A DNA stretch of 52,066 bases, taken from contig JAJEIQ010000022.1 in assembly GCA_022827905.1 (NCBI GenBank), forward strand, positions 1-52,066. Reading direction: 5' to 3'. The translations under genes were made by a program, and so were the position numbers. Positions 1-8,242 of this stretch are shown here, piece by piece. The notes under the pieces are model-generated. The model ran no database searches and had not been told where the DNA came from. It saw only the letters and a list, made by a program, of their open reading frames with translations. Each line of letters begins with the position of its first letter. Within the stretch, counting starts at the first letter, position 1. Source of the DNA: Pseudomonadales bacterium (GTDB taxonomy: Bacteria > Pseudomonadota > Gammaproteobacteria > Pseudomonadales > Azotimanducaceae).

Positions 1-52
1 CGTCCTCGAACACCGCCATCCTCCTGTCCTGGTTGACCTGAACAATGCCCAT
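1..52 (-). CDS. 5' end of an unidentified gene running off the left edge, possibly a transposase
   Basis: An open frame starts at an ATG (positions 52-50, minus strand) behind a good Shine-Dalgarno (GGGAGC about 5 bases upstream). About 17 codons are visible before the edge. The residues (MGIVQVNQDRRMAVFED) are too few to assign a family. The tandem direct repeats just upstream look like a terminal region of an insertion sequence, so a transposase is the best guess. This is inference. Confidence 0.35.
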   Translation of the reverse strand, partial: MGIVQVNQDRRMAVFED

Positions 53-90
53 CGCCGCTCCCAAACCGATGAAGTTCGGGGCAGTCTGCA

Positions 91-140
91 ACCGGACAGT
101 TCATGTGTTACAAGACCGGACAATTTATTTGTTCTCAACA
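91..140. repeat. Tandem direct repeat, candidate insertion sequence end
   Basis: Two imperfect copies of about 20 bases (ACCGGACA followed by an AT-rich TT(C/T)AT(G/T)TGTT) begin at 91 and 115, 24 bases apart. They are followed by TGTT-C-TCAACA at about 130-140, next to the SDR gene. The AT content and spacing are unlike the GC-rich flanks. Repeated blocks of this kind often form transposase-binding ends of IS elements. The other end would lie outside the window. Confidence 0.4.
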
Positions 141-171
141 GGCGGAACGCCCTGAGGCCGCAATTCTCGTT

Positions 172-966
172 TCAATTCATCTCGTACCCGCCAGCCACGC
201 TCAGCGACACGCCGGTGACGTTCACAGCGTTGGCTAGATAGAGTGCCGCTTGGCCCATGTCCTCCACCGTCTGCGACCTGCCGAGGGGAATCATCGAAGC
301 CATCGCATCTTCGAACTGCTGCTTTTGCTCCGCCGCATCGGTGGTGTTGGCGGGCATGAGATGCTCCAGCCACATGGCCGTGCCCACCATGCCGGGACAC
401 AGCGCGTTCACCCGAATCCCATCCGGCGCGAGCTCCGTCGCCAGCGCTTGGGTGATGCCGACCACGGCGAACTTGGAGCCGCAATAGGCCACTAGATTGC
501 GAAACCCCTGCTTGCCGGCAATGGACGCCGTGTTGACGATGGCGGCATCGGAGGATGCCTTCAGCGCCGGCAGCGCCGCTTGCGTCATCAGGAACACGCC
601 CTTGGCGTTGACCGCGAACACCCGCTCCCAATCCCGTTCGGAGAAATCCCCAACCGGCCCGGATTGCAGGACGCCCGCGTTGTTCACCAACACATCGAGC
701 CCCCCGAAACGGGACAGGGTTTCCTGCACCGCGGCCTCGCAGCTTGCCTTGTCGGTGACATCGAGATCGGTGGCGGCAACTTCGCCGAGGACTTTGGCCT
801 CAGCCAGGGTTTGCTTGCGCTCCTCCGCGCTGGCCAAGTCGTAGTTCCACTCGCCGCCGTCGGGCAGGTCGGCGATCATCACCCGGTCGCCGTTGGCAAG
901 AAAGGCGTGGGCGATGCCCCGACCGATGCCGCGCGCACCGCCGGTGACTAGGATGGTTCTAGGCAT
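172..966 (-). CDS. SDR family NAD(P)-dependent oxidoreductase
   Basis: This 264-residue protein is a classical short-chain dehydrogenase/reductase, reducing or oxidising a carbonyl/alcohol with NAD(P). It has the TGGARGIG nucleotide-binding loop near residues 8-15, the NNAG motif near 95-98 and the catalytic YxxxK (Tyr161, Lys165). Length is normal for the family. The start is an ATG. It is followed on the same strand, upstream of it, by a SnoaL-like gene about 32 bases away, so the two may be cotranscribed. The substrate cannot be read from sequence. Its 3' end lies next to a possible insertion sequence end at the window edge. Confidence 0.88.
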   Translation of the reverse strand: MPRTILVTGGARGIGRGIAHAFLANGDRVMIADLPDGGEWNYDLASAEERKQTLAEAKVLGEVAATDLDVTDKASCEAAVQETLSRFGGLDVLVNNAGVLQSGPVGDFSERDWERVFAVNAKGVFLMTQAALPALKASSDAAIVNTASIAGKQGFRNLVAYCGSKFAVVGITQALATELAPDGIRVNALCPGMVGTAMWLEHLMPANTTDAAEQKQQFEDAMASMIPLGRSQTVEDMGQAALYLANAVNVTGVSLSVAGGYEMN

Positions 967-998
967 GGGATTGGTTCCACTACGGTTGTTTCCCGCTA

Positions 999-1388
999 TT
1001 AGAACATCGTATTGCCGTTGCGCGACGACGCCGGAATTGTCTGCAGCACATCCCAGTGCTCGACGATCTTCCCGTCCTCATCGAAGCGGAAGATGTCGAT
1101 GCCGGCGTATTCGTGGTCGCCTGGCCACCGCTGACGGCAGTGGAGCACCACGAGGTCGCCTTCCGCGACTGACCGCATGAACTGGACGCTCTTGCCCGGA
1201 TACTCGGCGGTCATGCGCTCGAAGTACTCGATGAATCCCGCCTTGCCATCTTCGACTTCGGGATTGTGCTGGATGTAGTCGGCACCCACATAGGCGTCAA
1301 TCGCTTCGCGTGGCCGGCACTGATTGAACATGAGGTCGTAGAACGCCATGGCGTTGCGCCTGTTCCGGTCGGTGTTGGCAGGCATCAT
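999..1388 (-). CDS. NTF2/SnoaL-like domain protein
   Basis: This small 129-residue protein has the SnoaL/NTF2 cone-fold pattern: an N-terminal helix with FYDLMFNQCRPREAIDAYVGADYIQHNP, then strands ending in DIFRFDEDGKIVEHWDVLQ. Proteins with this exact pattern are often annotated as nuclear transport factor 2 family or predicted ester cyclase. Many are enzymes of unknown substrate; others only bind ligands. Two successive ATGs (1388 and 1385) could each serve as start. It sits between a cytochrome c gene and an SDR gene on the same strand, but no functional link to either is evident. Confidence 0.75.
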   Translation of the reverse strand: MMPANTDRNRRNAMAFYDLMFNQCRPREAIDAYVGADYIQHNPEVEDGKAGFIEYFERMTAEYPGKSVQFMRSVAEGDLVVLHCRQRWPGDHEYAGIDIFRFDEDGKIVEHWDVLQTIPASSRNGNTMF

Positions 1389-1418
1389 TGTTCTCGCTTG
1401 CTTCGCTTCATCCCAATG

Positions 1419-2075
1419 TTAGTTGCCATGGACCGGGCGGCAGTCGCTCATGCAGCGCTCGGCCTGAACGTCGGGAATGCCGCCATTGCCGATGCCGTCA
1501 TCGCCGGGCCACAGCCCGTGGTCGGTTGTCATGCCATGGCGATTTGGCAGCCGGTTCTGCACGTCCGCCACGTTGCTGTGCGAGAGTACAAAGGTCTCCG
1601 GCACGATCCCGGCAAGGTGAAGCAGATAGGCGCTTAGGGCATACACATCGTCCGGCGGCAGGGATTTCGGCGTCTCCCAAGGCATGGCGCGCTGGATGTA
1701 GTCGAACAGGGTGGACAGCGTGGGAAGCCGCATGAAGGTCGTGCGTTTCGCAATGTCCGCGTCGGCCAGCGCCCGAGCATGGCCGATGCGGATGTCGTCC
1801 GCGGTCGTGCCCCCGACGAGCGGAGTGAAGAAGGCGTTCGACTCCCCCGCACCGCCGTGGCAAGCGACGCACTGAGCCAAATAGAGTTCCTTGCCGCGGG
1901 CAACGCTGCCCTCGCCCTCCGGCAATCCGAGGAAATCGGCCCGCACGTCAATGTCCCAAGCGCGCACCTCCTCAGCCGTCGCGGCTCGACCGATGCCGGG
2001 GTAGCGCTCGCCGGCCCATGCCGACGCCGCAGCGCAGACTAGTGCCAAGGCGGCCCACTCAAACCACTTGGACAT
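1419..2075 (-). CDS. Monoheme cytochrome c, SoxD-like subunit of sulfite dehydrogenase
   Basis: I place the start at the ATG at 2075, because the next residues (MSKWFEWAALALVCAAASAWAG) form a clear Sec signal peptide; the frame stays open upstream but that part reads as a shadow of soxC. The mature part of the 218-residue protein has one heme-binding CVACH site (residues 69-73) and a likely axial Met in RAMPW. It overlaps the upstream molybdenum oxidoreductase gene by 17 bases, which argues for a translationally coupled two-subunit enzyme. In SoxCD/SorAB enzymes the cytochrome takes electrons from the molybdenum centre in the periplasm. Paracoccus SoxD has two hemes; only one is visible here. 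Confidence 0.82.
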   Translation of the reverse strand: MSKWFEWAALALVCAAASAWAGERYPGIGRAATAEEVRAWDIDVRADFLGLPEGEGSVARGKELYLAQCVACHGGAGESNAFFTPLVGGTTADDIRIGHARALADADIAKRTTFMRLPTLSTLFDYIQRAMPWETPKSLPPDDVYALSAYLLHLAGIVPETFVLSHSNVADVQNRLPNRHGMTTDHGLWPGDDGIGNGGIPDVQAERCMSDCRPVHGN

Positions 2076-3405
2076 TGACGACCTCGCCGTTGGGGCGAAT
2101 TTGCCAAGACTGGATGGCATGGTTGTGGTAAATCGACCCGGTGCCCCGCGCTGCCCGCAACTCGCCATGGGTGGGTTGCACGTAGCCCGTCTCATCGATT
2201 GCGCGCGACTGCAGCACCGCCGCTTGGCCATCCCAAACCCAATCGAAGTTGAACCGGGTGAGTGCCTTGGCAAGCACCGGCCCTTCGAGGCGGGCGCTGC
2301 GCCAGATGCGGCCGCCGTCCACCGAAACATCCACCCCCTTGACCCGGCCCCGGCCCGACCATGCCAGCCCGGATATGTTATGGAACCCTCGGCTCAGCAG
2401 CGTCTGGCCACCCGACGGCGTCGTGATGACCGACTTGCACTCCTGGATGGAAGTGTATTGGCGATGTTGACCATCGGGCATGAGATCGATGTAGTGCAAT
2501 GACTCCTCGCGGGTAGCATAGGGCGCGTCCCCCACCTCGATGCGGCGCAACCACTTCACCCAGGAGACGCCCTGCAGGCCGGGCACCACCAGCCGCAGCG
2601 GGAAGCCGTTCTCTGGACGCAACGACTCGCCGTTCTGGCCGTAGGCCACGAGCACCTCGCCGGATTCGATCAACGCCATGGGAATGGTGCGGGTGAGCGA
2701 GGCGCCATCCGCGCCTTCCGCCAAGACAAAGCGCGCACGGCGGAAATCCACTCCGCACTCCTCCAGCAACAGGCGCAACGGAACGCCGGTGAACTCCGAA
2801 CAGGACAGCAGGCCGTGGGTGTACTGCACCGTGGGCATCCTCGCACGAGCCCGCTCGGTGCCCGTGTTGCCGCTGCACTCGATGAAGTGAATCCGGGACA
2901 CCGGCGGCAGCCGCATCAGGTCATCCACCGTGTAGATGCGGGGTTCGGCGATCAGCCCGGGATGGGCCGCGTTGATCATCAACCGATGCCGCCGAGGGTC
3001 GATGTCGTGCCAGCCGTGATGATGACGCTCGTAGTGCAGGCCCGACGGCGTGACGATCCCGAACAGCCCTTGGAGCGGGCAGTACGAAGCCGAGTTGGCG
3101 CTCACCGGCGAAATGCCCGGCAGTTCACGACGCTGCAGGACGCTGCGATGCGCCGACGGCGAGCCGTAGGGTCGTGCGGCGACCGGATTGCCCGGGCTGG
3201 TGGTCCAAGGCGGCAAGTTGACGATGGCCGGATCGGGCTCGCGTGGTTGCGCCATCAGCGGTGTGCTGGCCGCCGCGCCTGCCGCGAACAGGCTGGTGCG
3301 CAGAAAGCTGCGCCGTCCCTCACGCGCGGCCTTCAATTCGGCTGGGCTTAGAAAGTTCTCCGGGGCCGGCCGCAAGCGTCCCAAGCGTCTCGTCAGTTCA
3401 GCCAT
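2059..3405 (-). CDS. SoxC/SorA-like molybdopterin sulfite dehydrogenase subunit, Tat-exported
   Basis: This 448-residue protein belongs to the sulfite oxidase family. It begins with a long twin-arginine leader (GRRSFLRTSLFAAGAAASTPLMA, RR at residues 31-32), so it should be exported folded to the periplasm. The molybdenum-ligating cysteine lies in HFIECSGNTG (Cys177). The C-terminal half resembles the Mo-co dimerisation domain (SGRGRVKGVDVSVDGG). It pairs with the overlapping downstream cytochrome c. The likely role is oxidation of sulfite or of a protein-bound sulfane intermediate, passing electrons to cytochrome c. No soxXYZAB genes are in the window, so the distinction between SoxCD and SorAB type remains open. 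Confidence 0.86.
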   Translation of the reverse strand: MAELTRRLGRLRPAPENFLSPAELKAAREGRRSFLRTSLFAAGAAASTPLMAQPREPDPAIVNLPPWTTSPGNPVAARPYGSPSAHRSVLQRRELPGISPVSANSASYCPLQGLFGIVTPSGLHYERHHHGWHDIDPRRHRLMINAAHPGLIAEPRIYTVDDLMRLPPVSRIHFIECSGNTGTERARARMPTVQYTHGLLSCSEFTGVPLRLLLEECGVDFRRARFVLAEGADGASLTRTIPMALIESGEVLVAYGQNGESLRPENGFPLRLVVPGLQGVSWVKWLRRIEVGDAPYATREESLHYIDLMPDGQHRQYTSIQECKSVITTPSGGQTLLSRGFHNISGLAWSGRGRVKGVDVSVDGGRIWRSARLEGPVLAKALTRFNFDWVWDGQAAVLQSRAIDETGYVQPTHGELRAARGTGSIYHNHAIQSWQIRPNGEVVNVQVV

Positions 3406-3531
3406 CCTGGGAAAGTTCAGGCCCGCGGTTGGTGATGAAGTTCCATGCTAACACGGCCACTTTGTTGCGCCTGCTACCATTTCCCTTCAAGTCCAGCCAA
3501 GATTGGCTCCCACCAGCCCAAGGTCTCCAAC

Positions 3532-3834
3532 GTGACCCAATTCGCCCCCGGCCAGATCGTCAAGCACCGCAAGTTCGGCTATCGGGGCGTCATATTCCAA
3601 GCCGATACGGAGTTTGAGCTGAGCGAGGAGTGGTACGAGGCGGTCGCCCGCAGCCGGCCGCCCAAGGATGCGCCTTGGTACCACGTGCTCGTCGATGGGG
3701 GAACCCACAGCACCTATGTCGCGGAGCGCCACCTCGCGCTAAGCAGTGATCGTTCGCAGGTCGAGCACCCCATGCTCGGCCACTACTTTGAAAGCTACAA
3801 CGGCCGCAACTACCAGCCGCACACCATTCACTGA
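3532..3834 (+). CDS. hspQ: Heat shock protein HspQ (YccV-like, hemimethylated-DNA-binding family)
   Basis: The protein matches the HspQ family: FAPGQIVKHRKFGYRGVIFQAD at the N-terminus, the APWYHVLVDGG block and STYVAERHL. In Escherichia coli HspQ is a small heat-induced protein that acts as a specificity factor for Lon and binds hemimethylated DNA near the origin. I prefer the GTG at 3532, preceded by AAGG, which gives about 100 residues and begins where known HspQ proteins begin. An in-frame ATG at 3445 would add 29 unconserved residues. It is divergent from the soxCD-like genes and convergent with the amidohydrolase gene. Confidence 0.85.
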   Translation: MTQFAPGQIVKHRKFGYRGVIFQADTEFELSEEWYEAVARSRPPKDAPWYHVLVDGGTHSTYVAERHLALSSDRSQVEHPMLGHYFESYNGRNYQPHTIH

Positions 3835-3839
3835 GCCAT

Positions 3840-5531
3840 TTACGCCCGCAGCAGCCGCCCGGGCGTCGCGCCGGTGTGTTCGTTGTCCGTGAGCAGCACT
3901 TCGCCGTTCACCATCGTGTGCTTGATGCCGTCCGCGGTCTGCTTGAGCCGCTTGGCGCCAGCGGGCAGGTCGTGGTCCACTTCCGGCAGCCGCGGGCCGA
4001 TGGAGTCCGGGTCGAAGACCACGAGATCGGCGGCCATGCCGGTGCGGATCAAGCCCCGGTCGTGCAGGCCCCAGAGGGTGGCCGTGTTGTAGGTGATCTG
4101 TCGCACCGCCTCCTCCAGGGTGAAGGCTTGGCGGTCGCGCACCCAGTGGCTCAGCAGGTGGGTTTGCAGAGAGCTGTCCATGATTTGCGCCACGTGGGCG
4201 CCGGAGTCGGAGAAGGTGATGGCGGAACGGGGGTGCTTCATCATCTCCAGCACATGTTCCTGATCTTCATTGGCAATGGGTTGGCGGAAGTAGATGTCAA
4301 AGTCGTGCTCGAGGGATAGGTCGATCATCAGTTCCACCGGATGCACGCCCTTGCGAGCCGCCAATTCGGCCATGCTGGGGTGATCCTGGGCCATGTCCGC
4401 CATGGGATAGACCCAATCCCACTTCGGCGGCCGCGCTTCGGCGCCCACTACCCGCGGGCCCTTGTACTCGGCGCTGGCCGAGGCGATCAATTGCGCCTTG
4501 AGCGCCGGATCCTTAAGCCTCGCCTTCTGTTCTTCAAGGGGCAGGCTGCGCAAGTCCTTCCACACATCCCACTTGTCAAAGGGGGTGTAGGTCTTGAAGG
4601 AAAGCAGCACGTTGAGCGCCCGGCTGTGGACTTGGGCGAACATGCGCCCGCCGGACACCGCGGTCTCGTTGAGCAGGTCGAAGTACGGGCGCCAGAGGTC
4701 CGGGGCCACGCGCACGCTGAACATGCCCCAAGTTTGGGTGACACCGGACTCAACCGCCAGGTCGCGCAGCCGCTCGTGGTACTCCCGGTTGCGTTCGGGG
4801 TCCCGGCCCGGCGCCTCGCCGGCAATTTCAAACAGGCCCTTGCCGACGGCGCCCATGGCGTTGACGATGCCGCGCACCTCATCCCATTGGGCCAGGCGGC
4901 TAGCCACGGGGCGGTCATCGGCGGTGGTGTGGTTGAAGGTTCGGGAGGTGGAAAAGCCGATGGCCCCGGCTTGGACGGCCTCCTGAACCAGCCGCTCCAT
5001 GGCCTTCTGGTCGTCTTCGGTCGCGGCCTCCGAGAAGGCCCGCTCACCCATGACGTAGGTGCGCAAGGCGGAGTGACCGATGTAGCCCGCGTAGTTAATG
5101 CCCTTGGGCAGCGCCTCCACCGCGTCAAGGAACTCCGGGAAGGATTCCCAACGCCAATCGATGCCCGCCAGCATGGCCTCACGGGAGATGTCCTCGGCCC
5201 GCTCCAAGTTGCGGAACACGAAGTCCGCCTCCGACTGCCTGCAGGGCGCCAAGGTGAAGCCGCAGTTGCCCATCACCACGCTGGTGATGCCGTGGTAGCA
5301 GGAGGATGCGCCAATCGGATCCCAGAACACTTGGGCATCCATGTGCGTGTGCCCATCGACGAACCCCGGCGTGACGACTTGCCCTTCGGCGTCCAGGGTT
5401 CGCTTGGCGCGCTCATTGATCCGGCCAATCGCAGCGATGCGACCCTCGCGCACCCCGACGTCCGCCCGGTAGCGAGCCCCTCCGGAGCCATCCACCACCA
5501 TGCCGTTCTTGATGAGCAAGTCGTAGGCCAT
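3840..5531 (-). CDS. N-acyl-D-amino-acid deacylase-family amidohydrolase
   Basis: This 563-residue protein is a metal-dependent amidohydrolase of the D-aminoacylase group. It opens with the typical small beta-sandwich segment (MAYDLLIKNGMVVDGSGG). The metal-binding HxH follows in VDGHTHMDAQ, a catalytic SDSGAH motif lies near residue 440, and the C-terminal composite domain includes GMAADLVVFDPDSI. Members remove N-acyl groups from D-amino acids or hydrolyse related cyclic amides. The ATG at 5531 is chosen because GGGGAG lies at a good distance upstream; an in-frame ATG at 5546 exists. It ends six bases from the 3' end of hspQ. Confidence 0.85.
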   Translation of the reverse strand: MAYDLLIKNGMVVDGSGGARYRADVGVREGRIAAIGRINERAKRTLDAEGQVVTPGFVDGHTHMDAQVFWDPIGASSCYHGITSVVMGNCGFTLAPCRQSEADFVFRNLERAEDISREAMLAGIDWRWESFPEFLDAVEALPKGINYAGYIGHSALRTYVMGERAFSEAATEDDQKAMERLVQEAVQAGAIGFSTSRTFNHTTADDRPVASRLAQWDEVRGIVNAMGAVGKGLFEIAGEAPGRDPERNREYHERLRDLAVESGVTQTWGMFSVRVAPDLWRPYFDLLNETAVSGGRMFAQVHSRALNVLLSFKTYTPFDKWDVWKDLRSLPLEEQKARLKDPALKAQLIASASAEYKGPRVVGAEARPPKWDWVYPMADMAQDHPSMAELAARKGVHPVELMIDLSLEHDFDIYFRQPIANEDQEHVLEMMKHPRSAITFSDSGAHVAQIMDSSLQTHLLSHWVRDRQAFTLEEAVRQITYNTATLWGLHDRGLIRTGMAADLVVFDPDSIGPRLPEVDHDLPAGAKRLKQTADGIKHTMVNGEVLLTDNEHTGATPGRLLRA

Positions 5532-5672
5532 GCGCCGTCTCCCCATTGAATCTGGCTATCTTACCCGGCTTTTCCCGTCGGTTCGCCAGCCGACGGCCCA
5601 ATCGGGTAGCCTACCCTCTCCCAGCGCAAACGCGAAGGCACGATTCTTGGCGCTCATTCGTAAAACAAGCCG

Positions 5673-6461
5673 ATGACCGTGATGCCCCATTGGCAGGTCC
5701 ATCCGGGCACCGGTCCCTACCTCCTGCTGGTGCATGGATTTCTGATGGGGCCCAATCAGTGGCACCCGAATCTTGGCGCCTTGAGCGCAGTCTGCCGACC
5801 GGTGGTTGTTGACTTGCTGGGCCATGGCCGCTCGCCAGCGCCCTCAAAGGTCGAATGCTACTTACCCGACGCCTACATCGAAGCCTTCGAAACCATCCGC
5901 CAAGCCTTGCAGGCCGAGCGGTGGCTCCTCTGCGGCTACTCCCTCGGTGCCGGCTTGACCCTGCGCTACGCCCTGTCGCACTCCGAGCGCGTCATTGGCC
6001 ACGCCTTCACCAACTCCACTTCGGCCTTGGCGGACGCCGAGCAGGTGGCCCTTTGGCGAGCGGAGGGCGAGGTGTCCGCAGCCCGCATCCTGACCGGCGG
6101 ACGCAGGGCCATCGAACGTATCCCCGTGCATCCGCGCTTCGCGAAGCGCATCGACGCCGCCAGTCGGGCCTTGGTGCTGGCCGATGCGGCGCGGCTCAGA
6201 CCCCAAGGCGTCGCCAACGCCATCCGCTGCACGACGCCAGAAGCATCCGTGCGCAGCGAACTCGGCGACAACCAACGCCCTGCCCTGCTGCTCAACGGCG
6301 CCCGGGAACGGCGCTTTCAGCCACACCGGCAATTCATCGCCCGGCACATGCGCCAGGTGCGGATCGCCGATCTCGATGCCGGCCACGCCGTCAACTTGGA
6401 AGCCGCTGCCGCCTTCAACCAGGCGCTGGCTGAGTTCATCGAGCAATGCCCCATATCGTAG
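5673..6461 (+). CDS. Alpha/beta hydrolase
   Basis: This 262-residue protein has the alpha/beta-hydrolase fold. The oxyanion strand is LLLVHGFLMG, the DLLGHGRS loop follows, the nucleophile elbow is GYSLGAG (Ser90) and a late DAGH gives the catalytic His. The layout resembles MenH-type esterases/lyases, but the substrate is unknown. Its last 16 bases overlap the start of the acyltransferase gene downstream. The overlap suggests translational coupling and possibly a shared lipid or acyl-ester substrate. Confidence 0.82.
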   Translation: MTVMPHWQVHPGTGPYLLLVHGFLMGPNQWHPNLGALSAVCRPVVVDLLGHGRSPAPSKVECYLPDAYIEAFETIRQALQAERWLLCGYSLGAGLTLRYALSHSERVIGHAFTNSTSALADAEQVALWRAEGEVSAARILTGGRRAIERIPVHPRFAKRIDAASRALVLADAARLRPQGVANAIRCTTPEASVRSELGDNQRPALLLNGARERRFQPHRQFIARHMRQVRIADLDAGHAVNLEAAAAFNQALAEFIEQCPIS

Positions 6462-7285
6462 ATGTGCTCATCGAGGAACGGGCTGAAAAGCTCCGGCAGC
6501 GGCCCATTGTCTGGCGCTTGGTGCGCACCTTTCTCTACCCGTTGATCGCCTATCCCCGAGCCGTGGCCCTGATCGACCGGGTGCAGCCGATGTCCGGGCA
6601 GCAGATCTTCGAGCACCTAAGCGAGATGCTGCGCCTGCGGGTGGAGATGCACGGCTTGGAATGCCTGCCCGCAACCGGATGCGCCCTGGTCACGCCCAAC
6701 CACCCCGCAGGCATCGCCGACGGCGTCGCCCTGTACGACGCCATCAAGCGCGTGCGCCGGGATGTGGTCTTCTTCGCCAATCGAGACGCCGTGCGGGCGG
6801 CGCCCAACCTGGCCGAGTTGGTGATTCCGGTAGAGTGGGTCGAGGAGCGCCGGGACCACGCCCGCAACAAGGAAACCGTGCGCCACATGGTGCGGGCCTT
6901 TCGCGAGGAGCGGCTGGTGGTGATCTTCCCGTCAGGGCGCTTGGCCCGGCCGAGCCTCAAGGGATTGGTCGAACGGGAGTGGACCACCACGGCGGTTAGC
7001 CTCGCCCGCAAGTACGCCTGCCCCATTGTGCCGACCCACATCAAGGCCCGCAGTTCGTGGCTGTACTATCTGCTGTATGCGCTCAACACCGAGCTCAAGG
7101 ACATGACCCTGTTCCGGGAGCTTATCAACAAGAAGCGATGGAAGTACCGAATTCGCTTCGGACCGGGGATTGACGCCGGCGGCAGTTCAGACGCGGCCCA
7201 ACTCGCCGCCGAAATGCGTTCGTTCGTCACCGGGCCGTTGGCGCGGGGGCCGGCCCGCTTCGACCCTCAATCCACCAAGCGGTAG
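6446..7285 (+). CDS. Lysophospholipid acyltransferase-family protein (PlsC-like)
   Basis: The 279-residue protein has the acyltransferase block I in the form NHPAGIAD (His and Asp, about residues 90-96) as in the PlsB/PlsC superfamily. It also has a block resembling motif III (IFPSGRLARP). These enzymes move an acyl chain to a glycerolipid or similar acceptor at the inner membrane. It overlaps the upstream hydrolase gene by 16 bases. At its 3' end it overlaps the convergent sucrase/ferredoxin-like gene by 19 bases, which leaves no room for a conventional terminator between them. Confidence 0.82.
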   Translation: MPHIVDVLIEERAEKLRQRPIVWRLVRTFLYPLIAYPRAVALIDRVQPMSGQQIFEHLSEMLRLRVEMHGLECLPATGCALVTPNHPAGIADGVALYDAIKRVRRDVVFFANRDAVRAAPNLAELVIPVEWVEERRDHARNKETVRHMVRAFREERLVVIFPSGRLARPSLKGLVEREWTTTAVSLARKYACPIVPTHIKARSSWLYYLLYALNTELKDMTLFRELINKKRWKYRIRFGPGIDAGGSSDAAQLAAEMRSFVTGPLARGPARFDPQSTKR

Positions 7286-8151
7286 GGCCGTTCGGATTTC
7301 AACTGCTGATCCCCGCAACTCGCCAGCACCGGCACCGGCTCCTCCGTTGGCGCCACATTGACGAGAAGCGGTTTTCCGCAGTGGTTGAAGGTCACCTTGG
7401 CTTGGCCGTCGCCTTCCTCCAACGCGACCCATTCCAAGTCATCGCAGCCTGCAAATCCCTCCGCCGCCTGCACCGGCTTGGGATAGCATGAGCGGCCCCG
7501 GAGATGGCGCCGCGGCACAGCGCCCGCCTCCACCTCGGCGGCAAACTGCTCGACGGATTCATCCCCCGCATCGCCGCTTGCCGTGCCCACCCGTCCGTAG
7601 AGCACGCCCTGGGGCAGCACCAGCACATTGGGGGCGAAGCGATGCCCGCCCAAATGGGACACTTGCCAAACGCGCTCCCCAAAGCGCTCGCGCAGTTGAT
7701 TGTAGAGGGGCAGCCCAAAGCGGGCGCAGCATAGATCGCGCTGGCCATTGGTGCAAGCGAAGTAGCGAGGCGCTTCAAGGCGCTCGCCGGACTCGCCTTG
7801 GAACAGGGACTCGATCGGCGTGTGGACCAAGCCATCGTATCCTGGGCCGCCGGACCCAAAGGCGCGCAGCACCCCATCGTGATGGACCAGCAGGCGCGTA
7901 TCCGACCGGTCGATCTCCGGCTGGCGGATGAACTGTGGGCGCACCCTGTAGCCTTGGCCCTCCAGGGCTTCGATGCCGCGCGCCAACCAGCCTCGAACGC
8001 CCTTCCCCAAGGCGTTGTCCGTCATCGCCTTCGGCCGCCAAGCGGGGCGGTACTCAAGCAGCAGCCAAACGTCCACCACGGCGGCCGTGCCCAGCATGGG
8101 CTGGCCGGCGCTCGCCTCGCAACAGTAGATTCGCTCGCTCATCGGCAGCAT
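7267..8151 (-). CDS. Sucrase/ferredoxin-like family protein
   Basis: The protein fits the Suc_Fer-like (thioredoxin-like ferredoxin) family. It has an N-terminal CCEAS, the cysteine-rich CTNGQRDLCCARFG, the diagnostic VWQVSHLGGHRFAPNVLVLPQG stretch and LYGRV. Such proteins probably bind a [2Fe-2S] cluster in a thioredoxin-like fold; their physiological role is poorly known and the name sucrase is misleading. The 294 residues include a long middle segment typical of the longer members. The ATG at 8151 has AGGAT just upstream. Its end overlaps the 3' end of the convergent acyltransferase gene. Confidence 0.82.
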   Translation of the reverse strand: MLPMSERIYCCEASAGQPMLGTAAVVDVWLLLEYRPAWRPKAMTDNALGKGVRGWLARGIEALEGQGYRVRPQFIRQPEIDRSDTRLLVHHDGVLRAFGSGGPGYDGLVHTPIESLFQGESGERLEAPRYFACTNGQRDLCCARFGLPLYNQLRERFGERVWQVSHLGGHRFAPNVLVLPQGVLYGRVGTASGDAGDESVEQFAAEVEAGAVPRRHLRGRSCYPKPVQAAEGFAGCDDLEWVALEEGDGQAKVTFNHCGKPLLVNVAPTEEPVPVLASCGDQQLKSERPYRLVD

Positions 8152-8242
8152 TTCATCCTAGGCCAGCCGCCCAAATCAAGCTTCGCTTGCGTCGATGGCC
8201 TTGCTCCGCTAGGTTTAGCCGCTTCAATTGAGGATGGATCCC

